DNA from: Nageia nagi
Lineage: Eukaryota; Pinophyta
Direction: 5' to 3'
Length of the DNA stretch: 64,000 nucleotides
Assembly: GCA_050084985.1 (NCBI GenBank)
Contig: JBITNC010000001.1
Coordinates: forward strand, 159,774,001 to 159,838,000
Under the pieces are notes generated by a model, which worked only from the letters and a program-made list of their open reading frames with translations, was not told the DNA's origin and made no database searches. The first letter of the stretch is position 1; each line of letters begins with the position of its first letter. The translations under genes and the position numbers were made by a program. This document shows, piece after piece, positions 23,930 to 36,669 of this stretch.

Positions 23930-26900
23930 CAATTAAATTTATTTCAATAATTTACATAATAAATTGAAAATTTAATTACTAATATATTTTCATTTTATTA
24001 CATACTAACCTATAAGAATATGATTAAAGGTTGAGCTTGTTGAACCATAATACTCATTCATATGAGCATCCCCACCACATGATGACAATTTGATAATCAT
24101 CTTATTTTGTCACCCCCATTATCTTAGTACATATTGACAAATACTATTATATTTTATCTAAGCATCGAATGAATAATCATGAGTACTTAACACAAAGTCC
24201 AACCACAGAAGCACGAAATTCACTATGAATCTACATATTCTCAATCATTATTACCATAATCTTGGTGCAAAGAATGAATTCATCTATTCATCATTATATA
24301 ATAAGGTAGTTAATATGCTCCTTCTAATTATCCTACATTCATTCTTAATGTATACCTAAGCAAGATCAATAATCATGCAGGTACCAATCATAGATTGTAC
24401 ATATTTCTAGTGTAAAGTAATGGTAGCTATTACATATTTGCTTCAATCAACAACAAACAATATGATCCATTCTCACATGAAGATTATCCACATAACTATT
24501 ATTAAAGACTTGAACACTAATTTCACTTACTTGCAACCCTAAGCCAAAAATAATCATTGCCAATTAGAGTCAAATTAATGATTACTTCACCTTGATAAAA
24601 ACTAACTACCCTAAATATCACACCAAACCATTTATTTATTCAAAGATCATATATTGATGTAAAAGAATAATATCAATTTAATATTTAGTCATATATTAAA
24701 ATAATTTCAAATAATTATCTTTTAAGCTTAATCAATTATTCTACAATGATTAATCTGGGAATGTTAACCATTTACATTACTAAATATCCATAGAACAACA
24801 TCAAATTTCTTGCAATAATTATCCACTTTGAACTCTAATGTTACACATCCATAGATTATTATTTGTTACAAAATTAATACATGTAGCACAAAGCATAAAA
24901 TCAATAAGATTTAGATGAATAAGCAGAATATATAATAGTAATAGGAATTTGTTATGATTCTGCTAGATCTTAAATAAAATAATGCAAAAACAACAACAAG
25001 ATTTTCATCTTTTCAATGAAATAAGAGCATATCTGCAAAACTCATCAATATTCAATAAATAATAGAACTCAAATTTGTAAATGAAAACACTGAATCACAA
25101 TAGCTTTACTAAAAAAGAGCTGAATTGCTGGCCGCTTCGAGGGGGCCTCCTCCTTACACTTCAAATCTAAAAATATGAGCTGAATCGCTAGCTGCTTCGA
25201 GGGGGCTTCCTCCTTACACTTTAAATCCAAAAATATGAGCTGAATGATAACATTCTCAAGCCATTCAACATCTTTATATGATACTAACCCTAACCCTAAT
25301 CCGCCCTACTAATAATTATGGTATTCACATTACAATCCGGTTACATCATAAGTATACTACTAATATAATTAAATGTTAGGATGTGGGATCCTAATAGAAT
25401 TTTGTAGTTATTAATATAAGTTATTGAAAGAGCTTTCTTACCCTACAAACTTCATGAACCCAAGGTTTTATTTACTTCATTTAGCTTATGTAATGCACAA
25501 TATTTTCCTTCCACTATTTAACAACACAAAATTCAACTAGACCTCTATCTGGTTTGCGTTACATTATCATCTTACAAAGAATTAAACTTCACCCTATCAT
25601 ACTCAACCAAGTGCACTTTTAGACCAGAATTCTAGAATATTCTCCTTCTAAAGAACTCTTGTTTATCTAGAGCCTCATTCTCACTATGAAATATTTTTAT
25701 AACAACAAATCCTTACTCAAGTTTAAATTCTAAACTTCAATTTTACAGTTTTTCTTTCAAGATATTTTATTAAACATAGTTTCCATTTATTTACTTCCCC
25801 CATAAATTTTCTTATAGGTACAATCCATTCACAAGAGAAAAATAATCATAAATTTATCCATTAATTATCATTTATAAATTTTTTTACCTTTTGTTATCAG
25901 CTCATAACATCTCATATTCCACTTATATCAGCAATATTTCATCCATCAATACAAGGTTACAATTAACTAATTTTGGAAGAAAACTTGTATCAAATACAAC
26001 CCTTTTTTTTTAATATTTTGAGAATATCATCTCCTCTAAAATATTTATTCAAACTCTCATCTCTTATGCAACAATACCCACAATAAGATCATTTAGTATC
26101 TCCTATAACATACCAATAACTACTTCAATAAGATGAAACATGTAGGATTTACTATCCTTAGAATCTATACATTTTATATGAAGGATATAACCAAAAACAT
26201 TCACCTATATCATATTTTTGTGATACTCATAATTAAAACATTCATCTAAGTACACATGTCTAGTGCATGAAATCATTGGACTAGCTACTCAATATACTTT
26301 TACTTCTGTAGTAAAAACAACTCATACACTCTTTTGAAAGCACCTTGTTAAATCATTACTTCAACATAAAGTTCCAAAAGACCAAATAGTTTGAAATGAC
26401 TATGAGAAATATGTTACTGCCAAAACATAATCTCAAATCTTCTCTTCTTCTAAAAAATAATAGGCATTAATTATTACTTCACTTAATAATAATCTTCACT
26501 TTAAGAGTTTAAAGATAGAACTATGAAATATTATAATAAAATATTTAATTGAACACCACTTAATTTATCTATCACCTTTTTTCTCTTAATACTAATTATC
26601 TTAATCATAAGATTGCTTACTTTTTCTATTGATAAAGCTAATTCATTAAAAAGAATACAATATACAATTGTAATAAAATTGCTATGTTTTATATCAAATA
26701 CCCAAAGCTTAGTCCTTCAACACATTATCATTTCAAGGAAATTGAACTCTTCTTCTAAGCAAAATAATAGGAATCATTTGTTAATACGTAAATATCATTT
26801 TATCTTTTATCCTTAATAACTAACATTACTTCTTACTATACAACTCACTTCATAACATGGAAAATATAAAATGGAATTGCCACAACATAATACACTTAGC

Positions 26901-27040
26901 TCATTAATATACAATACATAACAATTATTGAAAATAAATACTCAAACATGGACATCATAAAATTCATAGAAACATTAAAAGATACACCACATGGTAACGA
27001 CTCATGAAACAAGGCAAGCTAAGAAAAAAAAGAAAGAGTA
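23930..27040. other. very AT-rich gene desert
   Basis: No coding signal longer than chance was found. The only structured parts are the 60-bp tandem repeat at 25117-25252 and a short telomere-like word (CTAACCCTAACCCTAA) near 25285-25300. Both are islands of higher G+C in otherwise A/T-dominated DNA. Confidence 0.5.
25117..25252. repeat. 60-bp tandem repeat, two full copies and the start of a third
   Basis: Units begin at 25117, 25177 and 25237 (GAGCTGAAT at each start), exactly 60 bp apart. The two full copies differ at a handful of sites, mostly C/T. The unit contains GCTTCGAGGGGGC, unusually GC-rich for the area. Confidence 0.85.
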
Positions 27041-27049
27041 ATAACTTCA

Positions 27050-27570
27050 TTTAGAAGAAAACCCATGATGTAGAGAAAAAGGCACTTGTCGATCTTGTAG
27101 TCATGCCCTGGCTCTATTTCAAAGAGTGTCTACTCATGTCACTCTTGTAAATTCCTTACATCACTAGTCATAGCCTCTACCTAACCCCAAGTGCATACAT
27201 TCTGGAGAGGTCTCTACCTCCCATTCTCAGAGCCTAGTTGTTGGTTGGGGAGATGTCTCAAATCCCTCTCCTCTACAAGCTTAGGATATTGATATGTGTG
27301 CGAACACTAGCGATAGTACTTATAATGATGGATGGAATATGGATTCCATTGAAGGTGGTGGGTGGGAGCATATGCAATTTATTGACAACTTTCGCCCACC
27401 ATCCTCTCATGATTGATGTGGAGTTTTATGTTGCTAGACATTAAGCTTTTATGGTTGTATTTATTTTGGTTGATGATTGGGAATTCCAAGATTTTTGATT
27501 GGTAGTTTCTTCTATTCTTTTTTAGTGCATTTCTCACCTTGTGAGGATTTTGTACTTAACTCCTTGTAGT
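27050..27570 (+). mobile_element. LINE 3'-terminal fragment, same family as the element at 42-53 kb
   Basis: Several ordered matches tie this stretch to the 3' end of the full-length LINE. GGTTGGGGAGATGTCTC resembles GGTTGGGGTGACGTGGG at 52885. The string around 27325-27400 (GGTGGGAGCAT, then GACAACTTTCGCCCACC) resembles 53036-53082 (GGTTGGGAGCAT, then GACAACTTTTGCCCACC). GTGCATTTCTCAC at about 27527 resembles GGTGCTTTCTCAC at 53271. It is a 5'-truncated relic; no poly-A tail or target duplication could be placed. A Helitron relic follows. Confidence 0.6.
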
Positions 27571-27589
27571 TAACTTGTGGTTGTAGTTG

Positions 27590-30500
27590 TCCATGGATGA
27601 AGTAAGACAATATGATTCTCAAAGTCATCAACAATATCATGACCAAATATTAGAAGAGAAAAGAGAAGAACAAAACCAACAATGAATACAACAAGAAAAA
27701 AGAAAGTAACAACAAATGACACATACAAAAATAGAGGATAATAGTAGAAGACATACATATCAACGATGAGTTTAACATGTTTGATAATCCCATGAAGAAT
27801 CTTCCTTCATTGAAAGAAATGTTGCAAACATCATTTTAGTGCAACAAACATAAAATGAACCAATAGAAATAGGGAAAGCATCAATGTTAAATCCTTTAAT
27901 ATGAAAAAAAATGTATAACATTATTAAATGAATGGGCACCAAATGGATGGTAATAGAGCATCAATGTCAAATCCTCTAAGAGATGGAAATGTACAACATG
28001 GTGGGATAGATTTGAAGATAATACAAACTATATTTCAAATTCAATTGGAAGACTTGTATCACCATCAATGTGCTATATTTTTTAATAATGTTATCCAAGA
28101 ATTAAGGCATAATTAACTTTTGAAGTACCAACATGTAATAGATGCAGATAAGAAAAAATTCCTCCTCATTGATTTTCTTCCTCAAATAATATGAATCCTA
28201 GGTCATAACCACTTGAATTATCAAACTTGACACACATTGAAGAAATATTAACAGCACGTGTCAATCCAATATTACAAGTTACACATGCTACTAGATGCCA
28301 ATATAAGTACAAAGGGCATACAATCAAATTTCCACAAGAAATGAAACAAATTATGAAGGTACCACCTCATCCTATAAATGAATTACCAGTCATTATTGTT
28401 AGGAGAAGAGATTAGCATGGCACAATTTACAATTTCATATTAAATAAAGAGAGGGTCTATAAAGATCTGAAGTATAAGATAGAACATGATAAGCTTTATA
28501 GGGATGTGAAAATTAATGAAGATGTTTTTAGAGATATCCCAACCAATACTGATACAAATGTCTTTAACATTCTAAAATTTTTTCATATGGAGTTTGATTA
28601 TGATATGAATGAATATGTAGTAATCAATCCAATGATTGATATGGATGAAGGAAATATCATTGACCACACAACATCTATGGCATGAAAACCACCTAATGCA
28701 CCAATGGATATGGAAATTATTCATGCATGGGTAAACAACCCTAACACGGAACAAGGAACACTTATTGATTGACCTAGAATTGGATCATATCCTATAAATG
28801 AGTATATCACAAAAGGGTTACTTGACATAGCATTTCTAATATTATTCCCAAATGGAAATTATGAACGAATGCAACCAAGAAAAAAATCAATATTCATAAA
28901 TTTGCAAAATATTTATTTCGATATAGAGATTATCATTTTTTAAAGCATACAAAATTAAGGTTTTTCATAATGAATATGATAATGATGCATCGTGCCCAAA
29001 ATTATTCAGCAATGTTTGTGAAGAAGAGCCTTCAAGATTTACCCACTACAATCAATGAATTACAAGAACATATGGATAACATTCCTTGATCACATCTAAC
29101 AATTAATTTAATGCATTTTGGCTCTACATTTAGAGGCACAAGATCTTATTGGATGAAGTGTCAGGCTGAATTAATTGATTTATTACATCAAATCATATCT
29201 TCAACTGTTTTATTTACTTTAACTATAGTTGATATGTATTGGCTTGACCTTTATGCATTGATGCTAGGAACACCATAAATATATTAAAGAGAAGCACAAA
29301 AATGGTGATGCTAAAATATTATTGATCATCTACATATTATAGCTAATTACATGCATCTACAATTTATACATTTTTTTACAAGGAGATATTGTAAAAATGA
29401 AATCAGATCAAAGAATTTTGGTGTAGATATGAATGGTAACATATGAGATCTCCACATGTCATGGATTCCTATGGATATAGGGGGCTCCAAATATGGATAA
29501 TTTATATTGTATGAGTGAAGAAAAGGTGAAAAATGCACAAATATATTTTGATAATATTATACATGCATGGAATTCTCGAGGAGATTCACATTAAGAAAAT
29601 ATATAGGTATGCATAAATTATCCATTTCTTTAATTTTATTTTGTAAATACAATATGAAAAATAATTAATGAACATTGTATATATTTTTTAGGTTCTTCAA
29701 AATGTTAATCAACACCCATGTTTGAGGAATATAAGTCAACTTGATAAAGTAAAATCAAATCTTGATTATGAAGAGATTCTCAATTTGTAGAATGCCACAC
29801 TGTATGTAGAGAAGGTGCATGCTTACAAAATAAAAGAGGAAAGATGGTTTGTAGGTAAATACTTATGACTAATTTGATATATTTATTACATTAAATATAT
29901 AATCCATTATGTCAATATAACTTTTTATTTTTATAGGTATAATGCACCATGGCCTTTATCTTTAGATGGATCCAAATTATACGAAGATCTAAAATCAAAA
30001 GTTAAAAGTATAAACCAATAAGAAATGATGAATGAGTCAATACACATAATTGGTACATATTATAGTTATGGAGAACAAATGTATACTTGCAACCTATTCT
30101 ATAAAAGCATGTTGTTAGCAATTATATTTCCAAATATGTTGCTAAGGCTAATAAAATTTTTGAAACCTATCAACAAATGTTGATATGAATTTGAAATTTA
30201 GAAATTGATGATGATTCAGCAACAAGAGCATACAAACATATTCTAATAGAAATAATTATTGAGAGAGATATAGGAGCACAAGAAACATGTTATATGTTAT
30301 TAGAACTTTTTTTGGTTGCAATTAGTAGAGTTTTTGTTTCTCTTAATGTTGTATGGAAAGTTTTAAAGGAGGTATAAATAAGTGATGAAGAATAAACAAA
30401 AAGTAATGATAAATATTTAATTGATGGATATATTCAACAACCATGTACAATTGAAACTATTTCGCTTATTGATGTAACTAGATCATGGTCATATAATCCA

Positions 30501-31750
30501 AGGTGAAGAAGTGAGTTCAAATGGAATGCTAGAAAAAATGAACCTATTGTGAGGGTATGGTCTTGATTTAACACCATTCTTGAAAATTAATAAAAAAAAT
30601 TTATCAAATTTTGTTGATTAGTGTTATTACTTTACAAGTCATTTAGAACTATGGAAAGAGATATTAGGGTTGATGATAGCATAATCATAGCAAATTGGGA
30701 GGCATTCAACTACAAGCCTTAGCACATTGAGAGCATGAATAATATTGAGAATACAAAAGAAGAACATCACAATGATTTAGAATATGATGATTAATGAATG
30801 GTTCAACATAACATAATAGAGAATGAGTGGGAAATTATAACCCAATTATATTATGGAAATCACTTTGTAGGAATAGAAGTAGTTATGCTTCGTATAAGGG
30901 ATGTTGAATGACAAGCATAATCGAATAATGAATACAAATCATAAGAAGACACAAATAAAGCAATAAATTGAATAAGCAAAATTAAATAAAATGGCATTTT
31001 TATTGATGATGATGCCACAAATCATAAGAATACACAAATAGAGAAATAAATTGAATAATCAAAATGAAACAAAATGGCATTTTTATTGATGATGATGCCA
31101 CTTCAAATTACTTATATAAGAGCCTTAGTAGGAAACAAAAATAAGCATATGATATAATAATGACACATTATAATCAAGGTCAAAATGTAGATCCTCCACA
31201 TATGATAAATCAAGGAACAATAGGAATGGAAAAATCCTATCTAATTGGATCGCTTCATCAAGCATTTAAAGACCTACCATCTATAAAATGTTCTCCCCTT
31301 TTTTACTTACATCTACTAGAGTTTTCAAATTCAACATTAGTGCTATTACAATCCATGGAGCACTTTCAATTCCTATTGTAGAATTTGATAAATTACAGGG
31401 AGCAAGATTAAATAATTTTCAAGAAGATATAAAACATATCAAATATATACTCATTGATGAAATGGAATTCATAGGGAAGAAAATGTTGGAACACATATTA
31501 TCGCCTTTATGAAGGGTTTCTAGAAAAATTAAACATATGCTTTGGAGGAAGGTTAATCATTTTAGTAGGTGATTTAGGATAGTTACCACCTATTATGGAT
31601 AGACCACCATATTACACTAACAAACATGCAAAATTATTATGGAAAAAGTTCACAACTATTATAAAATTAGATAGGGTATTTCACTAAGAAGGAGAGAGTG
31701 AAGATTAAAAAAGTAGAGAGTTTTAATTTACATTTGATAACTGTTACTTA
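27590..31750 (+). mobile_element. Helitron relic (Rep-helicase polyprotein, decayed)
   Basis: The plus strand carries, in order, the parts of a plant Helitron polyprotein, the rolling-circle transposase. At 28210-28860 is the upstream domain (LTHIEEILTARVNPI, IVRRRD). At 29040-29480 is the Helitron-like N domain (LTINLMHFGSTFRGTRSYW, then STVLFTL). At 30200-30720 is the linker (AQETCYMLLEL, ISLIDVTRSWSYNP). From 31214 comes a PIF1-type helicase with a damaged Walker A (GTIGMEKSY instead of GTAGTGKS), Walker B IDEM at 31453-31464, and GDLG followed by a stop where QLPP is expected (31568-31590). Many stops are TAG or TAA at expected Gln or Arg codons. The Rep catalytic HUH and YY motifs were not found. 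The ends (5' TC, 3' hairpin plus CTRR) were not located, and helicase motifs after about 31740 are missing. Confidence 0.75.
30935..31100 (+). repeat. 83-bp tandem duplication inside the Helitron relic
   Basis: Two copies, 30935-31017 and 31018-31100, start CAAATCATAAGAA and end GATGATGATGCCA, with about five differences. The unit is not a multiple of three and therefore breaks the reading frame between the linker and the helicase. Confidence 0.85.
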
Positions 31751-32290
31751 AAAGTCTCTAAAACCTTTTCATAAAACCCATTATTATGCATCTCCTAGTA
31801 TCATTGTATTCCATGAGATTGTTCAAGGGAAAATAATTTTTTTTGGATACAGGGCAAGAATTTTTGTAAGATAACTCTTTGGTTTCTTTTTAAGGACAAT
31901 CTTAATCTGCCTCCTAAAGCATTATGGAAGAAGCTTAAAATCATCGTATAAAAATTATCACTAAATCCCAAAATTACGATTGTTTTAAAACTACCCTAGC
32001 AAAATTGTTATAAATTAACTACTTATAAAGCCCTTTTTGGTATAGTGTATATTGTTTCTCAAGTATATCCTCTTAGCCATTTGATGATAAAGCCATATAT
32101 TTTAGGAAGAGCTACAAAATAGGTAATATTTTTATAAGATTTTTATCTTATCTTTATTTCACAATTGTAAATCAAAGGGTATGTTATTGTAAATTTCATG
32201 GAAAACCACCCTAGGATGATTCTATACCACTAAACAAAGAGTTTCATGATGCAATTGGGGGTTAAGGTAGATCAATTATAGAGCATTGAT
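31750..32290. other. unassigned stretch between Helitron and Gypsy relics
   Basis: No helicase motifs and no reverse transcriptase could be recognised here. The junction between the two elements falls somewhere inside it. Confidence 0.4.
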
Positions 32291-32299
32291 GCATAGGCC

Positions 32300-33260
32300 A
32301 TATGTTGATGCATAAAACTTGAAGAAGAATTTTATAAGGCATTTTTAGGATTTAAAGAGGATGATGAATGGATATTATATTTTGGTTGTTCAAAGTGTAA
32401 TAGTGTTATATGGGCAAGATTCGTGCTTGTAAACCCCTATGATGATGTGATCCCCATATCTTATAGGTTAAGTTTTAATCACACTAACAATTTGGCTAAG
32501 CATGAAGCTTTGATTTTAGGATTTAAGGACTCAATACTTTTGAATATGCTTGGAGAATCTCAATTGGTTTTTAACCAAAAGAATGAGGTATACAACACTA
32601 AACATGAAAAGCTATATTCATACAAGTAGATGGTACTAAATTTTCTTATATATTTTCAAGAATATGAGATTCAAAATATTCCAAGAGAAAATAATAGATA
32701 TGTGGATGGTATGAAAAGTGTGTCTTCATTAGCTCTAATTTAGATTGAATATGAAGAAACCATCTTCACCATAAAATTTTTGAGTAAGCCATATGATGAT
32801 TTTATTATTGGATATTTGAACCATGATAAATGTTTTGTTATTACATCCATTCTTGTTTATCAATGATATGAGGATGTATTTGTATATTTTAAAGATGGAG
32901 TTATTCCAAATTATTTTAATGATAAAGAGAGGATAAGGCTAAAAAATATGGATTCCAAAATACACATTCTAGAGAGGGGCATGAATTCATTATCACCACT
33001 ATGAAATATTTCATAAGATGTCTAGAGGATATCCTATTGAAGTCTTCCAAGGATAATAAAATAATAGTGTTTCTTGTTGAGAATATAATACAAAGATTTG
33101 GGGTTCCCTCCAAGCTCTTCATGCACATTGACCCAAATTTAAAACCAAATGTGGTAAAGGAGTTTTGTAAAAAGTTATATATTGAGAGGAAGTTTTCTAC
33201 TCCATGTTATTTCCAAGGAAATGAATAAGCAAATGCTACTAACAAAACCATTGTTATTTT
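32300..33260 (+). pseudogene. Ty3/Gypsy RNase H and integrase relic
   Basis: At 32345-32630 the translation shows WILYFGCSKCNS, then VLVNPYDDVIPISYRL, NNLAKHEALILG and ESQLVFNQ. This is the extra RNase H domain (RVT_3 type) of plant Gypsy elements, with the first catalytic D of YFDG replaced. At 33001-33260 the integrase core follows: a FLVENIIQRFGVPSKL stretch, then IDPNLKPNVVKEFCK, ERKFSTPCYFQGNE and NKTIVI. This matches the ...ARFG.P....TDN...F....F...........S..Y.PQ.NG..E..N signature. The D of TDN is kept as D in HIDP. Stops separate the parts, and no reverse transcriptase precedes. Confidence 0.7.
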
Positions 33261-33269
33261 GTTTGTTTA

Positions 33270-34600
33270 CATTTTTTGGTGAACCTCTAGTTCTTAATTT
33301 TGTTAATAAATTTTTGGTGAACCTAAAGCTACCATAATAGATCAAGAATATGATTATCATAATCCTAAAATGTTAGGATTGGTAAACATGTGGATTTTTG
33401 TAAATTAGATGCAAATTTGCTTGAAAAAACCTATCATGATGATACTAAAGATGATGAATTAGAAATTAAATCAAAACATCAAATATAAAAAATGGAAAAT
33501 CATAACAATCAAATGAAAAAAATCAAATCAAATAATTACACATGAACTAATTCAATTAGAGTTACCACTACATGTCTTAAAAAAGAATTAAAGAAGATAA
33601 AAATTAAGATATTTCATTTTGGCATATTCTAATTTTATGCATAATTTTATAATGGAAGGCAATGTACAAAAAGTTATCAATGACATACATCATGCTTGTG
33701 GATTATATTCATATTATGATTTCCATAGAAAACTACATATTGATGATATTACTCTTACACTTAGGTCCATACAAAATTAGTATCTGTTTGACTCTCCTAA
33801 AGACCTTGTAGTTGTTCTAACTGCATAGTAGGTATTCCTAGTATCTCAAAAATCCAACTAAACTTTTAAACAGATAAAAATCCTTACAAACAAGGTTAAC
33901 ATTGCTATTATTTCTAATACCAAATTAGTAGAGATTCCTCACATGCCTCTATCATATAATCCTCAACATATTATTACAAAAAAAATAATTGGGTAGTTCA
34001 AACATTCTGAGTACCCTTTGATTCATGTCCTTCACCACCTAAAAATTTGTCAAATTATTGAAACCAAAATCAATATAATATAATAAGGTATATTAGCAAT
34101 GTGATTATAGAGGATGATGAGGTGAAGTAGGAAGATGATGTTATGAACATGTCCTAATGGATGATAAAGATTAAAATATGACAATACACTAGGGGGTGCC
34201 TCAAGAAGTTGAGGATTATCACAACCATAATTCAATAGTAAGGTTGACCAAATATGCGATGTTACATAAACTAACTAGTTTTTAAGGGATTAAAGTGCCA
34301 AGTAATAAATAATGCTAAAAAAATTAAAAAAAAAAGCTTCATAGAAAAATAGAATTAGTTGAATAAATTTGTATGTTAGGTTGAAAATTGATGAACAAAC
34401 AATAAATGAATTAGATGAAAAAGTGAAAGAAATAAAAAGACTAGAAGCTAGAAAATAATACAAGGATCAACCTTATGAACAAAATTAGAATCAACAAAAC
34501 ATCCAAAATCAAAATTCAAAAACATACTAAGTTCCAACAAACATAGAAAGATCAACACTCTTTAGCAGATGCCTTAGAAAAGAAAAGAAAATAATCATGA
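33270..34600. other. AT-rich stretch, probably retroelement debris
   Basis: No motif was recognised in any frame. Its position between a Gypsy integrase and a Gypsy gag suggests 3' and 5' ends of Gypsy copies, but no LTR pair or primer-binding site was found. Confidence 0.4.
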
Positions 34601-34639
34601 CAACAATTGAAAGAGTAGAAAAGAAACTAATGACTTAAT

Positions 34640-35770
34640 AAGATGAGTTAGATATAGACATTATTTAACCATTATGTGAATGACTAAATGCCATAAAATT
34701 GACAAGAAATAGAAATTTAAAATTTATAAAATTTGATAGAAATCAAGATCTTAAAATTCTTGTTAAAAATTTTTAAGAAAAAGGAAACAAAATTCAAAAT
34801 GGATTCATATATGTTAACTAAGTTATTTTTATCAAGTTTAAAATATGATGCATTAAAGTGGTACTATAGTATCTCACAAAAAGTATAAATACTTATAAGA
34901 TGCTTATTAATAAGTTCTTTGATCAATATAGACACAATATCAAACAAAAAAAAATATTCAAAATGATTATTGATCTTGACAACCTAAGAGATGCATTTAT
35001 TTAGTCTATTTTTTTCTTTTTATCACAATATAGGATTGAAGTAGCTAGATCATAAGGTGAACCATTAACTAATACATGCCCAAATTAATAAAAAAGGAAA
35101 GCTATTTGATTTGAGTTGTCACCTAAAATACAAAGTAATAACAAAATAAAAAAATAGATAAAGAACTAATAATTAAAAAAAAGAATAATAAATTAAGCTG
35201 AAAAAAAACCCAAAACAACTCAAACTACTTTTGTTAAAAGACCAAGAAGAAAATACATGAAGTTTTTAGAAAGTATAGATTCAATTTTAAATAGTTTGGT
35301 TTATAAAAACACCATTGAAATTCCATATATTACAAAACACTCATTTTTGAATGGTGTGCCAAAAGGAGATTAGTCTGATGATTTTTTGCAATTATCACAT
35401 AAATACTAATCACACCACAACTAATTATCATAAATTAAACTATATTATCCAAGATTTGATGTATTAGAAACATATTTTATTTAAAGATAAGGGAAAAAGT
35501 AAAACAATTAATAATATTGACTAAACAAGGAACCAATACATCCACATAGCAAAAAATTGGGAATTTTTATGAATTCACTTTTGGAAATAGCTTATGAATT
35601 AGTGAATGCTTCTTAGAAAGTCATTGGATATATTCATTTATTAGGAAATAATAGAGTTTAAGATCAAGCACATATTAGACTAGAGTTAGTTCAACATTTA
35701 AGGAGATATAGAGGTTGGATCAACCAATCTTACCAGTATGCACATTACCTTCACAAGAGAGTGACATCCC
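34640..35770 (+). pseudogene. Ty3/Gypsy gag relic
   Basis: At 34790-35060 one frame reads KMDSYMLTKLFLSSL, then DALKWYYSISQK, INKFFDQYRHNIKQ and SQYRIEVARS. This is the Retrotrans_gag core (LFP.SL...AL.WY..L....I.....L...F...F). Further on, a polar segment with NYIIQDLMY fits the usual gag C-terminal part (...LK..I.DLI..). The frame changes several times and stops are common. It lies downstream of the RNase H/integrase relic in the same orientation, so it belongs to another copy or to a rearranged one. Confidence 0.6.
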
Positions 35771-35779
35771 ATGCCCATC

Positions 35780-36280
35780 AAAGATAATCCCATGAACATC
35801 ATGTCCTTTGTCCTTGTTTGTGTTGAAGAAATATGTTTGTGTGTGTATGTGTGTTCTATGTATTTTTTATTTATCTAATTTCAATATTTTTTTTGTTGGA
35901 GTTTTGTCCCTTGATACAGGGCACCATGAACTCTTAAGCTTAGAGCCATGATTGAGGGGAATCCACATCATCAAAATCCACTTGGGGCACGATATCGACC
36001 TCATCTGCACCTATGATCAACTTGATAGGATTTTAGGTATGTTTCAACTTTTAAGGGCAGAGAGTTTTGAACTTGGGCCTATTGTATTCGAGAGCTTTGA
36101 ACTACCCATCTCTCAACTCCCCTATCTGTCAATTCATAACTTTGATATTTTATTATACATATTTAATTTTGAGTTCCTTATGTATGCTTTTGTATTACTT
36201 ATAACATAAAATAAATAACTACAAATGCTACATCAAACATAGAGATACATTAGAAAGTAAAACATAAAACTCAATATATG
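35780..36280. other. intergenic stretch with nothing recognisable
   Basis: It contains a GT-rich run near 35830-35855 and one open frame (35952-36209) with no recognisable similarity. Confidence 0.45.
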
Positions 36281-36289
36281 ACTAAGAAG

Positions 36290-36660
36290 CTCTAGTTTTA
36301 ATCCTCTCATTGAAAACATTGAAGGATTTCCATTCTACATTAACCTTTACGCTCTTCATCTTGAGATTTGGAGAGAAAAAGCCTTCATAAATATTAGAAA
36401 TGTAATTGGCTTATATCAACATATGGATGAATAAACCAAAGAAAATCTATTTGAGAATGAAACTATGAGCAAGGCTAGGTTGGTGGTTTTGATAAATACA
36501 TCTAATTTGTGGCCTTAGTCCATCATGATATCAAAAAAATGGAGAGAATGGGTGTAGAATATCAAATATGAATTTTTTCTCTCTTTGTTGTTTTAATTAT
36601 CAACATTATGACCACATGAAGGTCAGATGCTCACGTAATCAATCTCAGTCAAAGATAGTT
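36290..36660 (+). pseudogene. LINE ORF1-like (DUF4283/zinc-knuckle) fragment
   Basis: The plus strand encodes LYALHLEIWREKAFINIRN followed by VIGLYQHMDE, then MSKARLVVLINTS, then, in another frame, CFNYQHYDHMKVRC. This order (LP.EFW.E.....IGN.IG....D..T, then ARI.VEI.TS, then a CCHC knuckle CF.C...GH....C) is that of plant L1-type LINE ORF1 proteins and their DUF4283 relatives. The second knuckle cysteine is Y. A stop and a frameshift make it a relic. No endonuclease follows. Confidence 0.6.
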
Positions 36661-36669
36661 GGGAAGGCT

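Noticed and set aside
25285-25300. Interstitial telomere-like CTAACCCTAACCCTAA
   Set aside because: About two units only, far below any array; can arise by chance in such DNA.
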